Shown: positions 1 to 9,050 of the stretch, piece after piece
Numbering within the stretch: the first letter of the stretch is position 1
Layout: every line of letters starts with the position of its first letter
Assembly (NCBI GenBank): GCA_965247245.1
Contig: CBDFGV010000003.1
Location: forward strand, 3,410,001 to 3,474,000
DNA length: 64,000 bases
Source: Tectiglobus sp965247245
Lineage (GTDB): Bacteria; Pseudomonadota; Alphaproteobacteria; Rhizobiales; Hyphomicrobiaceae
Direction of reading: 5' to 3'
The notes under the pieces: model-generated
Databases searched by the model: none
What the model saw: the letters and a program-made list of their open reading frames with translations, nothing else
What the model was told of the DNA's origin: nothing
Made by a program: the position numbers and the translations under genes

Positions 1-775
1 CTGCATGAAGTGCCAGATCTTGTTGCGATCGATCCGGCAAAGCCTGTGCCAAAACCTCGGCCTCAGTCGCATCCCCCTTCAGCAAAGACTGACTGGACGC
101 CGGCTCAAGCAGCAGTGGCTGCCGGCCAAGAGCACCGACTGCGATGCGCGGCGCAGACGTTGGTGAATCAAGCAGGACTGTTGCACTGGCTTTCGCGAAC
201 TCACCAACTTGCCGGACAAATTTGCGATACGACCAGCGCGCTTCGGGTCCAGGCTTCTTCACGCGGACGGCGCGCAAAATCTCATTCTCCGCCAGGGCTG
301 TCTCGTAAGGCCCGGTGATAAACGCGTCGACATCAACCTCGCGCCCGCCCTGCGGTCCGTCGAGCAAAATCGCAGCGCCAAGACCGGTCATGACAATCAC
401 CCAGTCAGCGGCAGGGTCTGCATGAACGAGGCTGCCGCCGAGCGTGCCTCGATTGCGCACCGCACGATGCGCGATGTTGGCCGCCGCAGCCTGCAACCAT
501 CCGCCGGTTGGATCGGGCACGTCACCATCTTCGATCTCCGCATGCGTAACGGCGGCACCTATCTCAACTGCATCGCTGAGTTCCTGGCAGGCGCGCAACT
601 CCGGCAACATGGCGACATCGATCAAAGTTGCAGGCCTGGCCAGCCGGAGATTCAACATCGGCCCGATCGACTGGGAACCGGCCAGCAACTTCGCCTGACC
701 ATCACTGTCACGCAGCCTTTCCACGACCTGACCGGACGATGATGGCGCTTCGTATGTGAACGGAGCCGGTTTCAT
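1..775 (-). CDS. Molybdenum hydroxylase FAD-binding medium subunit (CoxM-like), partial
   Basis: The reverse strand is open from an ATG at 775 to the window edge (258 codons, no stop), so the C-terminus lies outside. The product is the FAD subunit of a xanthine dehydrogenase/CO dehydrogenase-family enzyme, passing electrons from the Mo and FeS subunits to an acceptor. Seen: the FAD motif AGSQSIGP about 30 residues in and RNRGTLGGSLVHADPAADW about 110 residues in, both hallmarks of the family. The ATG overlaps the stop of the upstream large-subunit gene (ATGA), so the two are co-translated. The small [2Fe-2S] subunit is expected just beyond the left edge. Substrate unknown. Confidence 0.9.
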   Translation of the reverse strand, partial: MKPAPFTYEAPSSSGQVVERLRDSDGQAKLLAGSQSIGPMLNLRLARPATLIDVAMLPELRACQELSDAVEIGAAVTHAEIEDGDVPDPTGGWLQAAAANIAHRAVRNRGTLGGSLVHADPAADWVIVMTGLGAAILLDGPQGGREVDVDAFITGPYETALAENEILRAVRVKKPGPEARWSYRKFVRQVGEFAKASATVLLDSPTSAPRIAVGALGRQPLLLEPASSQSLLKGDATEAEVLAQALPDRSQQDLALHA

Positions 776-3138
776 GTCACCGCCTCCTTGCCACCATTCG
801 CCATGGCGATCGCCTGCAGAACCCGCTCCGGAGTCATCGGCACATCACTGACGCGGGCGCCCAGCGGGCGCAAAGCATCGTTGACCGCATTGGCAATCGC
901 CGCTGGCGGGCCGATGGCACCACTTTCACCGATACCCTTCTGGCCAAACCGGCTTAGCGGCGACGGTGTTTCCATATGAATGATCCGTATCTCCGGGATG
1001 TCACCTGCAACGGGCAAGTGATAGTCGGCAAGCGTCGACGCGAGTGGCTGACCAGTGGCATCAAACGGCATCTCTTCAAACAGCGCCGTGCCAATCCCCT
1101 GAGCAGTGCCACCAAAAACCTGGCCGTCGACTACTAGCGGATTGATCATCGTGCCGGCATCCTCAACCACGACGTAATCCAACAACTCGATATGGCCGAG
1201 ATCCAGGTCAACGCTCGCGACAACAGCGTGGCAGGCGTAGGAGAATGTGCCGGTATCTGGTTTCGTCTTATAGCCTTCGGTTGCTTCAAGGCCTCGCGGA
1301 TCGACATCAGGCGGCAGGAATTGCGGCTTGCGATACCAGGTATGGGCGACTTCTTCGAGCGTTACCTCGGCATCCCCAACCCTGGCAGAACCATCCGATA
1401 GGACGACGTCTTCCGCCCTCGCCTGCAGCAAGTGAGCCGCAATTCCGCGAATTCGATTGCCGAGTTCAGCTGCCGCCGTGCCAACGGCTCCGCCCGCCAT
1501 AACAATCGCTCGGGACCCCCATGTCCCTGTCGAGTAGGGCGTATAGGCTGTGTCACCGTGGACGACCTTGACCTTGGCCGGGTCGACGCCGATCTCCGTA
1601 TTTGCGATTTGTGCCAGTGTCGTCTCAAGGCCCTGACCGTGACTGTGCACGCCGACGCGCAACTCCAGACCACCGTCCGGTGTCAGGCGCGCCGTGGCCT
1701 GCTCGTATCCCGGAACCATCGGCACACCCCAGCCCTGATAGACCGACGTGCCGTGCGCACCTTGCTCACAGAAAATGGAAAACCCAACACCGATACGCGT
1801 TCGCCCGGTCGTCTCCTGCTGGCGCCGACGCACACTGTCGACATCAATCGCTTCAACCGCGCGACGGAGTGCTTCCGGATAATCTCCGCTATCGAAAAAC
1901 TTGTTGGTAATGTTCGTGAACGGCATCTCTTCAGGCTGCACGAGGTTGCGCGCTCGAATGGCTTCCGGCGTCAGGCCGAGATCGTCCGCCAGCGCGTCCA
2001 TCATGAGTTCCATGGCGAAGCAAACGCCGGTCCGCGCGACACCCCGGTAGGGCAGAATGCCAGGCTTGTTCGTCGCGGCCGACGTCGCCGTGCAGCGAAA
2101 TCCCCGCATCCTGTAGGGCCCGGGAAGGATGCTGGTGACCTGGGCTGCCTCGAGGCATGCAGAGAACGGATAACAGGAATAGGCACCTGAATCGACGAGG
2201 GCTTCACAATCCACCGCGAGCAACTCGCCATCAGCGGCTGCATAGCCTGTCACTTCGTAGTGGTGCTCTCTGCAGTTGGCCCCACTTGTTAAATGTTCGC
2301 GCCGGTCTTCCAGCCAGCGGATCGGCCGCTCCAGCTTCATCGCCAGGAAACCGGCAACCACTTCTTCGACAAGCAATATGCCTTTGTAGCCGAACCCGCC
2401 GCCAACATCTGGCGGAATGATGCGAACCTGCGCATGCTCCAGACCTAAACACTCAGCCAATCCGCTACGCACAATGTGCGGCATCTGCGCTGCCGTATAG
2501 AGCGTGAGCAACTCGAGATGCCGATCCCACTCCGCCAGACAGCCACGCCCCTCGATCGGCGCCATGCACTGTCGCGCGGTCCGATAGGTCCGCGTTATGA
2601 CAGAGGCCGCGCCTGCGATTGCTTCCTCAAAGTTGGTGTCGACCTTCGATTGCAGGAAGGCATTCTCATCCCAACCATCATGCAGGATCGGCATCGACGG
2701 ATCGCGCGCCGTTGTCATGTCAACTACGGCGGTGAGTTCTTCGAAGTCGATATCTACGAGTTCACAAAGATCCTCGGCCTGGGCTCGGGTCTCTGCCAGA
2801 CAGGCAACGATCGGCTCACCGACATGAAGAACTTTGTCTCGCGCCAACACCGGTTGCACCGAGTTGCGAAAGCCAGGTAGCGAACTGTTCGCTTCGATGC
2901 CGGATACACCGACGAGATCGGTACCAACAAAAACGCTATCGTCACTATCGTCGGGCTTGGTGATGGATTTAATGTTGGCATGCGCCAACGGACTGCGCAC
3001 AAACGCCATCTCAAGCATGCCGGGACGACGAATATCACCAACATATCGTCCACGGCCGCGCAGATACCGATCGTCTTCCTTCCGCGCCAGTCGCGCGCCC
3101 ACGCCTCGTTGACGATCCTGAGTACTGATATCTGCCAT
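772..3138 (-). CDS. Molybdenum hydroxylase large subunit (molybdopterin-binding, CoxL-like)
   Basis: A 788-aa molybdenum cofactor-binding subunit of the xanthine dehydrogenase family, which hydroxylates a carbon next to N or an aldehyde using water. Seen: PDVGGGFGYKG (residues 243-253), PYRGVAR (363-369) in the active-site loop, and GIGESG (735-740), whose Glu is the usual catalytic base. The active-site loop lacks the AYRCSFR signature of true aerobic CO dehydrogenase, so it should not be called coxL in the functional sense. It precedes and overlaps the medium subunit. It is divergent from an amidohydrolase and fumarate-reductase-like genes, which suggests a shared catabolic role. Substrate unknown. 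Confidence 0.9.
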   Translation of the reverse strand: MADISTQDRQRGVGARLARKEDDRYLRGRGRYVGDIRRPGMLEMAFVRSPLAHANIKSITKPDDSDDSVFVGTDLVGVSGIEANSSLPGFRNSVQPVLARDKVLHVGEPIVACLAETRAQAEDLCELVDIDFEELTAVVDMTTARDPSMPILHDGWDENAFLQSKVDTNFEEAIAGAASVITRTYRTARQCMAPIEGRGCLAEWDRHLELLTLYTAAQMPHIVRSGLAECLGLEHAQVRIIPPDVGGGFGYKGILLVEEVVAGFLAMKLERPIRWLEDRREHLTSGANCREHHYEVTGYAAADGELLAVDCEALVDSGAYSCYPFSACLEAAQVTSILPGPYRMRGFRCTATSAATNKPGILPYRGVARTGVCFAMELMMDALADDLGLTPEAIRARNLVQPEEMPFTNITNKFFDSGDYPEALRRAVEAIDVDSVRRRQQETTGRTRIGVGFSIFCEQGAHGTSVYQGWGVPMVPGYEQATARLTPDGGLELRVGVHSHGQGLETTLAQIANTEIGVDPAKVKVVHGDTAYTPYSTGTWGSRAIVMAGGAVGTAAAELGNRIRGIAAHLLQARAEDVVLSDGSARVGDAEVTLEEVAHTWYRKPQFLPPDVDPRGLEATEGYKTKPDTGTFSYACHAVVASVDLDLGHIELLDYVVVEDAGTMINPLVVDGQVFGGTAQGIGTALFEEMPFDATGQPLASTLADYHLPVAGDIPEIRIIHMETPSPLSRFGQKGIGESGAIGPPAAIANAVNDALRPLGARVSDVPMTPERVLQAIAMANGGKEAVT

Positions 3139-3361
3139 GCGCGCTCCCCGAGACGACCAAGGTCATCAACTGTCTAATATTGCGCTATCGCCATTGGCCG
3201 CCGCGCTTGACACCTGCAAGGAAAGCAAACACGCTCCGTTTTGGCAACGATCGGCAATTGAAAACCCGCTGGATGATTGGCTGTACAAAAAACGATCAAA
3301 TTGACTGATCTTCGTGCGGCCGGCAGGACAATTGCAGCGACGTGAGTTGATGGAGAGCGCA

Positions 3362-4627
3362 ATGGCAGCTGCTGGGACCTACGACACGATTATCGAAAAC
3401 GGCCGTCTGATTGATCCTGCAGCCAAACGCGACGGCCGCTTTGATATAGCTATCAAGGACGGCAAGGTCGCTGCCGTAGAATCTGACTTGTCCACCGCAA
3501 CGGCGACGGAGCGGATTGATGCCAAGGATCAGGTCGTAATCCCGGGTATGATCGACACCCACGCCCATGTCTATCAGCACGTCACCGGAAAGTTTGGTCT
3601 GAATGCTGACCTCGTCGGCGTCCACTCCGGTGTTACCACTCTGATTGATCAGGGCGGCCCGAGCTGCATGACGATCGGTGGCTATCGACACTACGTAACG
3701 GACCAGTCCAAAACGCGCGCGCTTTGCTTCATCTCCTGCTACCTGGTCGGCGGCCTAGAGGGCCATCTTTACCCCGACCTTTACGGTCCTAATGGTGTCA
3801 ACAAAGAGCACACGATCAAAGCGGCCCTCGAAAACCGTGACATCGTACGCGGTATTAAAGCTCATGCTGAAATCGGCGGACAATCCCGCTGGGGCATGGA
3901 CGTCATCAAAATCGGCAAGGAGATTTCCCGCGCCACAGAACTGCCGCTCTACATCCATCTCGGCCAACTTTGGCCAACGGCGGACTCAGCCCCGATCCCC
4001 GATGCCGACGAACTCATTCGTGAGCTGACGCCGCTGATGGAGCCCGGCGATATCATGGCCCATCCCTTCACACGCCACCCCGGCGGCTTCGTGTCTGCTA
4101 ACGGTGAAGTTCACCCAATCCTTTTGGAAGCGGTACATCAACGCGGCGTACGCGTTGATGTCGGCCATGGTTCGCATTTCAGTTTCGAAGTTGCCAAGAC
4201 TGTTCTCGATGCCGGCATCATGCCATACACGCTGGGCGCGGACATGCATGGCTATAACGTCAAGATACCGGACCAGCGCGCCGACGGCGACAGAGAAGCT
4301 AATCCATTCTTCGGCGTCGCGCCATTCAACCTGACGATTGCCATGACGGAGCTCATGCATCTCGGCGTGGCACTCGAGGACATCGTTCCGATGGTCACGT
4401 CCAACCCTGCTGAAATGCTCGGCCAGGCCGATGAAATTGGCTCGCTTCAAGTGGGCCACGCTGCCGACGTCAGTGTCTTGAAGATCGAGAGTGGCAAGTT
4501 CTTCCTCTATGACAATAGCGATGCAGAGGAGATAGCCGACAAACTCATTCTTCCGGCGTTCTGCCTGCGAGGCGGTGTTCGCTATGACATCACGTCTCCG
4601 CTGGTCCCTGATGCCATTGCCGCCTAG
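3362..4627 (+). CDS. Amidohydrolase/deacetylase-family metallohydrolase
   Basis: A 421-aa metal-dependent hydrolase of the amidohydrolase superfamily, resembling the EF0837/Atu3266 deacetylase group and dihydroorotase. Seen: the metal HxH site in IDTHAHVYQH, a candidate bridging lysine in GIKAHAEIG, His in YIHLGQ and AHPFTRH, and the catalytic Asp in LGADMHG. I chose the ATG at 3362, preceded by GGAGAG; an ATG at 3350 and GTG at 3314 are also in frame. Known relatives cleave N-acyl or ester bonds; the actual substrate is not readable. It is followed 110 bp on by a flavoprotein gene and is a distant paralogue of the gene at 33802-34992. Confidence 0.85.
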   Translation: MAAAGTYDTIIENGRLIDPAAKRDGRFDIAIKDGKVAAVESDLSTATATERIDAKDQVVIPGMIDTHAHVYQHVTGKFGLNADLVGVHSGVTTLIDQGGPSCMTIGGYRHYVTDQSKTRALCFISCYLVGGLEGHLYPDLYGPNGVNKEHTIKAALENRDIVRGIKAHAEIGGQSRWGMDVIKIGKEISRATELPLYIHLGQLWPTADSAPIPDADELIRELTPLMEPGDIMAHPFTRHPGGFVSANGEVHPILLEAVHQRGVRVDVGHGSHFSFEVAKTVLDAGIMPYTLGADMHGYNVKIPDQRADGDREANPFFGVAPFNLTIAMTELMHLGVALEDIVPMVTSNPAEMLGQADEIGSLQVGHAADVSVLKIESGKFFLYDNSDAEEIADKLILPAFCLRGGVRYDITSPLVPDAIAA

Positions 4628-4737
4628 ATGATTGCCGGTCGCGCAATGACAACAGTCCGTCGATAGATCATGCTGGAAACCAATGCGAGCAGGCCCCCCT
4701 CTGCGCTCGCCCTGAAAACTCTCATCAAGGTCATGCC

Positions 4738-6429
4738 GTGACGCGCGATCCTCTTCATCTCGAAACCGACGTTCTGGTAATCGGTGCGGGCGGTGCCGGC
4801 ATGTACGCCGCAATCGAAGCGGCCCGCAAAGGCCAGCAAGTACTACTCGCCGATCGCGGCTTGATCGGCCGTGGCGGTGCCACCGTCATGGCCATGATGA
4901 CCGTCGCCGTGGCACTCGGGTCGCAGGGCCCGGACGATCCAGAGTATCATTTTGCCGACACCCTTAAATCCGGTCGTGGTCTTTGCGATGAGAGCATTGC
5001 CAGGCTGCTATGCGAAAACGGTCCGGGTTGCATAACCGAGATGGACGATTGGGGAGTCGGCTGGGCCCGCGAGGACGGCAACATCAAATCGGCGTTCGCA
5101 CCCGGACACGATCGTCCGCGCTGCGTCTACGTTGACTTTCTCAATACCGGGCCTGCAGTTTCGAAAACACTCCGCAAAGTTCTCCGTGACTACGATGGCG
5201 TACGCCGTGTCGGAGATCTGCTGATCGTCGATCTCATCAAGACCGATGGTGTCATCAAGGGTGCCGTCGCCCTCGATGTCAGCTCGGGCCGCGCCGTCAT
5301 CATTTCGGCAAAGGCCACAATCATTGCAACAGGCGGCCTCACGCGGCTCTATCGACGCAGCAGCGCGTCCTTCAACATGGGTGGCGACGGCTATGCATTG
5401 GCGCTCAGAGCTGGTGCGCGGCTCATGGATATGGAGTTCGTACAGTTCTTCCCAATCGGCCATCTAGCACCACGCCTGATTGGTCTCGATCCCATCATGT
5501 GGGACCCGTTCCGTTACAAGCTCGGCGGCCGTCTCCTCAATGGGGAACGACAGGAGTTTACTGATCGTTATGGCACGGCCGAAGACGGCCGTTACGTGAT
5601 CACGCGCGATGCCGCCACCTACGCGATTACCAAGGAAGTCGCAGCCGGACGCGGCACGCCGAACGGCGGCGCCTACTTGAGCTTCGAGCATTTGAGCGAG
5701 GAAACCCTCAAAGAAGCCTTTGGCCCGGTGATCGAAAAGCTCAAGTCAAACGGCATTGATCTGACACAGATGCCGATCGAAGTTTCGCCGATCGCACATT
5801 ACCATATGGGCGGCATTTCCGTTGGCAGTGACATGCAGACCGATGTACCCGGCCTGCTCGCAGCAGGTGAAGCTGTCGCCGGCGCTAATGGTGCCAACCG
5901 GCTTTCTGGCAATGCCATTACCGAGGCGCTTGTCTTCGGTCAACGTGCCGGTCGCACAGCCGCAGAAGTCTCGAGGGCAGCTTCGGCACCAAACTTGTCG
6001 CCGGCTGATTTCGAAGCCGCTTTGTCGCTGATCAATGCCAACAGCCGATCAGATATCAACACGGCCGCTCTGTTAGCCGAGTTGCAGGACACGATGTCCG
6101 ATGACGTCGGGCCGTTCCGCACCGATGACGGATTGCGCCGCGCGATCACTGAGATTGCCCGGCTTGAAGGCCAACTCGGATCGGCACCACCCGGGGCACC
6201 GGGCGCTTTTGATCCGGCGCGCGTCGATTGGTTCGACTTGCGCAACATGCTGCTTGTTGCGCGCAGCGTCGCCGAGGCCGCACTTCTCCGCACTGAGAGC
6301 CGCGGTGCCCATCAACGTGAAGATCATCCTGGCATGTTGGATACTTGGACGCACAATCAGCTGATCACCTTGGATGGCAACAGCATGACCGTGAGCAATC
6401 GGCCAAATGCAATGCGGGAGAGTGCTTGA
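4738..6429 (+). CDS. Fumarate reductase/succinate dehydrogenase-like flavoprotein
   Basis: A 563-aa FAD protein of the FrdA/SdhA/NadB family. Seen: N-terminal dinucleotide motif GAGGAGMYAA, HYHMGGISV, AAGEAVAGANGANRLSGNA and a conserved TRDAAT arginine. However, the position of the FAD-linking His (SHT in FrdA) reads GAT, so FAD is probably not covalently held, and the substrate-site FHPTG motif reads FFPIG. Succinate or fumarate is therefore unlikely to be the substrate. The GTG start at 4738 follows AAGG. Two bases separate it from a [2Fe-2S] protein gene that should be its electron partner. No membrane anchor gene is nearby. Confidence 0.85.
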   Translation: MTRDPLHLETDVLVIGAGGAGMYAAIEAARKGQQVLLADRGLIGRGGATVMAMMTVAVALGSQGPDDPEYHFADTLKSGRGLCDESIARLLCENGPGCITEMDDWGVGWAREDGNIKSAFAPGHDRPRCVYVDFLNTGPAVSKTLRKVLRDYDGVRRVGDLLIVDLIKTDGVIKGAVALDVSSGRAVIISAKATIIATGGLTRLYRRSSASFNMGGDGYALALRAGARLMDMEFVQFFPIGHLAPRLIGLDPIMWDPFRYKLGGRLLNGERQEFTDRYGTAEDGRYVITRDAATYAITKEVAAGRGTPNGGAYLSFEHLSEETLKEAFGPVIEKLKSNGIDLTQMPIEVSPIAHYHMGGISVGSDMQTDVPGLLAAGEAVAGANGANRLSGNAITEALVFGQRAGRTAAEVSRAASAPNLSPADFEAALSLINANSRSDINTAALLAELQDTMSDDVGPFRTDDGLRRAITEIARLEGQLGSAPPGAPGAFDPARVDWFDLRNMLLVARSVAEAALLRTESRGAHQREDHPGMLDTWTHNQLITLDGNSMTVSNRPNAMRESA

Positions 6430-6431
6430 CC

Positions 6432-6773
6432 ATGACCGACACAGCACGCCTCATTGTCGCTCGCGGAACGCCAGACGGCACGCGCAGCGACAATACTTTC
6501 GATGTGCCATTCGCCGCCGGACAGTCGGTACTCGATGGCTTGCGTTGGATCCGTTCGAACAAGGACCCATCACTCGCTTTTCGGTTTTCCTGCATTAGCG
6601 CCAATGCATGCAAGGAATGCATGATGCGCATTGACGGCAAGACCGAGTACGCCTGCCTGGTCCGTTTGGAAGCGCGCGACATGCGTCTCGAGCCTCTTCC
6701 AAACAAGGAGCTTGTGCGTGATCTCGTCACCGAAATTGCGCCGCCTGCCGAACGGCTCTCGGAAACGAGTTAG
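6432..6773 (+). CDS. Short [2Fe-2S] domain protein, SdhB/FrdB N-terminal type
   Basis: A 113-aa protein matching only the N-terminal plant-type [2Fe-2S] domain of SdhB/FrdB; the C-terminal domain carrying [4Fe-4S] and [3Fe-4S] clusters is absent. The stop follows a complete domain, so this is not an obvious truncation. Cluster cysteines are spaced C-x5-C-x2-C then C-x11-C (CISANACKEC and YAC), one residue wider than the usual C-x4-C-x2-C. The ATG at 6432 has GGGAGAG upstream, and starts 2 bp after the flavoprotein stop. It probably carries electrons to or from that flavoprotein. Confidence 0.8.
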   Translation: MTDTARLIVARGTPDGTRSDNTFDVPFAAGQSVLDGLRWIRSNKDPSLAFRFSCISANACKECMMRIDGKTEYACLVRLEARDMRLEPLPNKELVRDLVTEIAPPAERLSETS

Positions 6774-6795
6774 CGCATCAACTCAGCCTCAAAGT

Positions 6796-7695
6796 TCAAG
6801 AGCCAGACGTCTTTCGCTCGGCCAGGCGCCGTTCGCGATACATCGCATAAAGTCCACCGGCAACAATCGCGCTCAAACCGCAAACCGTCCAAAAATCAGG
6901 CACCTCACCGAACGCCAGCCATCCGATCGCAAAGGCACTCACGACCTGCGCATAGGAAAACGGCTGCAACGCCGAAGCCTGCGCCATATGCATTGCTGAT
7001 ATCAAACCCAAATGGCCCAGCGCGTTGAATAGCCCGGCCAGAAAAAACATTCCCCAGTCCAGGAGACTGAGCGGTGTTTGCCAGAAGAACGGCGAGACCA
7101 GCCCAGTCACGATATAGAGCGTGAGACCGGTCCACAGCAGACCGGTTTCTTCGCTATCCTGTGAGCTGAGGTAACGAACCAGGACCTGATAGCTGCCCCA
7201 CAACAAGGCACCAACGATCGGCAGCAACGTCAGCCAGCCAAAGCTACCAAAACCAGGTCGCGCGATCATGATCATCCCGATCAGACCTATGGCGACGGCC
7301 GACCATCGATGAATGCCAACCTTCTCGCCGAGGAAAATCACGGCAAATGCCAAAACCACCAGCGGCGCAGCCGATGCGATAGCCGTCACGTCTCCCAAGG
7401 GGAGATAGCGAAAAGCCAGAATGAAAATCGCGATCTCGGTCACCAGGATTAAGGACCGCGCTATTTGCAGAAACGGTGTCTGGGTTTTCAGCGCATGACT
7501 GATGCCACCACGTTGCATCACCCAGATGAGAACGACCGCCACCCATATCCACGATCTGAGCCACAGCACCTGCCAGATCGAGTAGGTCTGCGTGAGTTGC
7601 TTGCCGATCGCATCACTGCTGGCAACAAGCACCATCGCCATGATCATCAAGGCAATAGCTTTCAACGGCACGCGGCCATCCGATGCCGTAGTCAT
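6796..7695 (-). CDS. EamA-family (DMT superfamily) transporter
   Basis: A 299-aa inner-membrane protein of about ten hydrophobic segments in two repeated EamA halves, the usual size for drug/metabolite transporters. Seen: the first half holds FRYLPLGDVTAIASAAPLVV followed by IFLGEKVG, a classic EamA end-of-repeat pattern; the second half ends with LAFGEVP. A basic C-terminal tail follows. Such proteins usually export amino acids, nucleosides or other metabolites; the substrate cannot be told. It converges on the [2Fe-2S] gene with a 22-bp gap and lies downstream of a DAO-type oxidase on the same strand. Confidence 0.85.
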   Translation of the reverse strand: MTTASDGRVPLKAIALMIMAMVLVASSDAIGKQLTQTYSIWQVLWLRSWIWVAVVLIWVMQRGGISHALKTQTPFLQIARSLILVTEIAIFILAFRYLPLGDVTAIASAAPLVVLAFAVIFLGEKVGIHRWSAVAIGLIGMIMIARPGFGSFGWLTLLPIVGALLWGSYQVLVRYLSSQDSEETGLLWTGLTLYIVTGLVSPFFWQTPLSLLDWGMFFLAGLFNALGHLGLISAMHMAQASALQPFSYAQVVSAFAIGWLAFGEVPDFWTVCGLSAIVAGGLYAMYRERRLAERKTSGS

Positions 7696-7802
7696 GCATC
7701 ATCCATCTTGGTTGCTGTGAATCCCCGGGCGCATTCTGTTGCGAACACGATTATGAAGCCTGATGATACGTAACTGACTCTGCCATCGTCCGCAAAACCT
7801 CA

Positions 7803-8978
7803 TCAGGCCTTGAACCCGACCTCCAACAACGGCGCGTTGTCGACAACGCGCTGATATGAAAGTCGCTTAAGATCAACCGTTTGATAATCACCGTGTAGCA
7901 GAAGCTCGCTCAGCGCTCGTCCAATGGCCGGTCCCTTCTGCAATCCGGCACCAGAGAAACCTGTCGCGATGTAGAAGTTGTCCAGCTGTCCGCGCCAGTT
8001 TCCGATGATGGTGTTGCCGTCCAACCGATTGATTGCGTAGTGCCCGGACCAGCTGCGCTTCACCTTCAATGATTCGAACGCCGCGAGCCGATGCGCTAAG
8101 GCCGGCCATAGTTCGTTTTCGAATTGCTCATGCTCTTGCGCTCCGACATCCCAACGAAAACCACCAGCAGCTGATGTCTGTGTTAGGCCGGTGGCAAAGC
8201 CGCGCCCTTCCTTGCGGAACGACACCCCACTCGGATCCTTCGTCAGCGGCAAATGATCAACCTCTGCATCGGTCTCAAAGTAGAACGTTGGACGATAGAG
8301 CGGCTCCACCGGAATGGACATGCCGACCATAGCGCAGATTTCCGGCGCCCACGCACCGGCAACATTGACGACAGCCTCGGCGTCAATCGTCTCGCCTGAG
8401 GCCAGTGTCACCCGGTCAACAACGCCGTTGTTGGTGTGAATAGCGGTAACGCGATCCTGAACGTACTGAACGCCAAGCGAAATCGCTTTACGGCGAAACC
8501 CCATCACCGCGGCATAAGGGTCGACGAAACCGTCCTGCGAACCATAGAGACCAGCATCGATGTCGTCGGTTCGCAACAGCGGGAAGCGTTCGGCCACTTC
8601 AGATCGACTCAACATTTCGTTGGCCACGCCGGCTTGTGTTTGCAGTTGCCAGCTTTGTTCCACCGTCGCGACATCCTCACGGCCGGACACCAGATAGAGA
8701 TAGCCATACTCTCGAAACAGGAACTCGCCGGGTTCACCATCAACATCTATCAGGGACGCGAAGTTCCGATAGACCTCCTGGCCATATCGCGACATCTCGA
8801 TGTTTTCGCGAAGACCATGCATCAGGCGTACACCGCCTGCCGAACGCGGTGCTGCCGCCTGGCCATACGTCGGATCCGGCTCGATCACGACGATGTTCTC
8901 AGCCGCACCGGCCATTGCCATGTGATAGGCCGTCGACGAGCCCATGATACTGCCGCCGACAATGACAATCTTTTTCAT
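7803..8978 (-). CDS. FAD-dependent oxidoreductase (DAO family)
   Basis: A 391-aa flavoprotein of the glycine/D-amino-acid oxidase family. Seen: the Rossmann motif IVGGSIMGSSTAYH at the extreme N-terminus, PRSAGGVRLMHG after it (the usual Arg-rich FAD loop), and the C-terminal GFSGAGLQKGPAIGRA. The ATG at 8978 was chosen because it begins directly at the Rossmann strand and has AGAGAG upstream; the frame is open further to 9032. Family members oxidise amines such as sarcosine, glycine or D-amino acids to imines. The C-terminal residues do not tell the substrate. Confidence 0.85.
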   Translation of the reverse strand: MKKIVIVGGSIMGSSTAYHMAMAGAAENIVVIEPDPTYGQAAAPRSAGGVRLMHGLRENIEMSRYGQEVYRNFASLIDVDGEPGEFLFREYGYLYLVSGREDVATVEQSWQLQTQAGVANEMLSRSEVAERFPLLRTDDIDAGLYGSQDGFVDPYAAVMGFRRKAISLGVQYVQDRVTAIHTNNGVVDRVTLASGETIDAEAVVNVAGAWAPEICAMVGMSIPVEPLYRPTFYFETDAEVDHLPLTKDPSGVSFRKEGRGFATGLTQTSAAGGFRWDVGAQEHEQFENELWPALAHRLAAFESLKVKRSWSGHYAINRLDGNTIIGNWRGQLDNFYIATGFSGAGLQKGPAIGRALSELLLHGDYQTVDLKRLSYQRVVDNAPLLEVGFKA

Positions 8979-9050
8979 GGGCTTGCTCTCTATTGGACTT
9001 ACACTTGGGACCGCATCAACAAGTACGCCCAAGACTAGGTCGTGGCCAAC

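Noticed and set aside
1432..2190. 252-codon plus-strand frame inside the large-subunit gene
   Set aside because: Arg-rich shadow of the Mo hydroxylase on the other strand; no ribosome site or motif.
772..3138. Carbon monoxide dehydrogenase large subunit
   Set aside because: The form I active-site loop AYRCSFR is absent; the segment reads PYRGVAR, so the gene is a general Mo hydroxylase.
3986..4813. 275-codon reverse frame across the first amidohydrolase
   Set aside because: Shadow of the amidohydrolase and of the start of the flavoprotein gene, with no recognisable domain.
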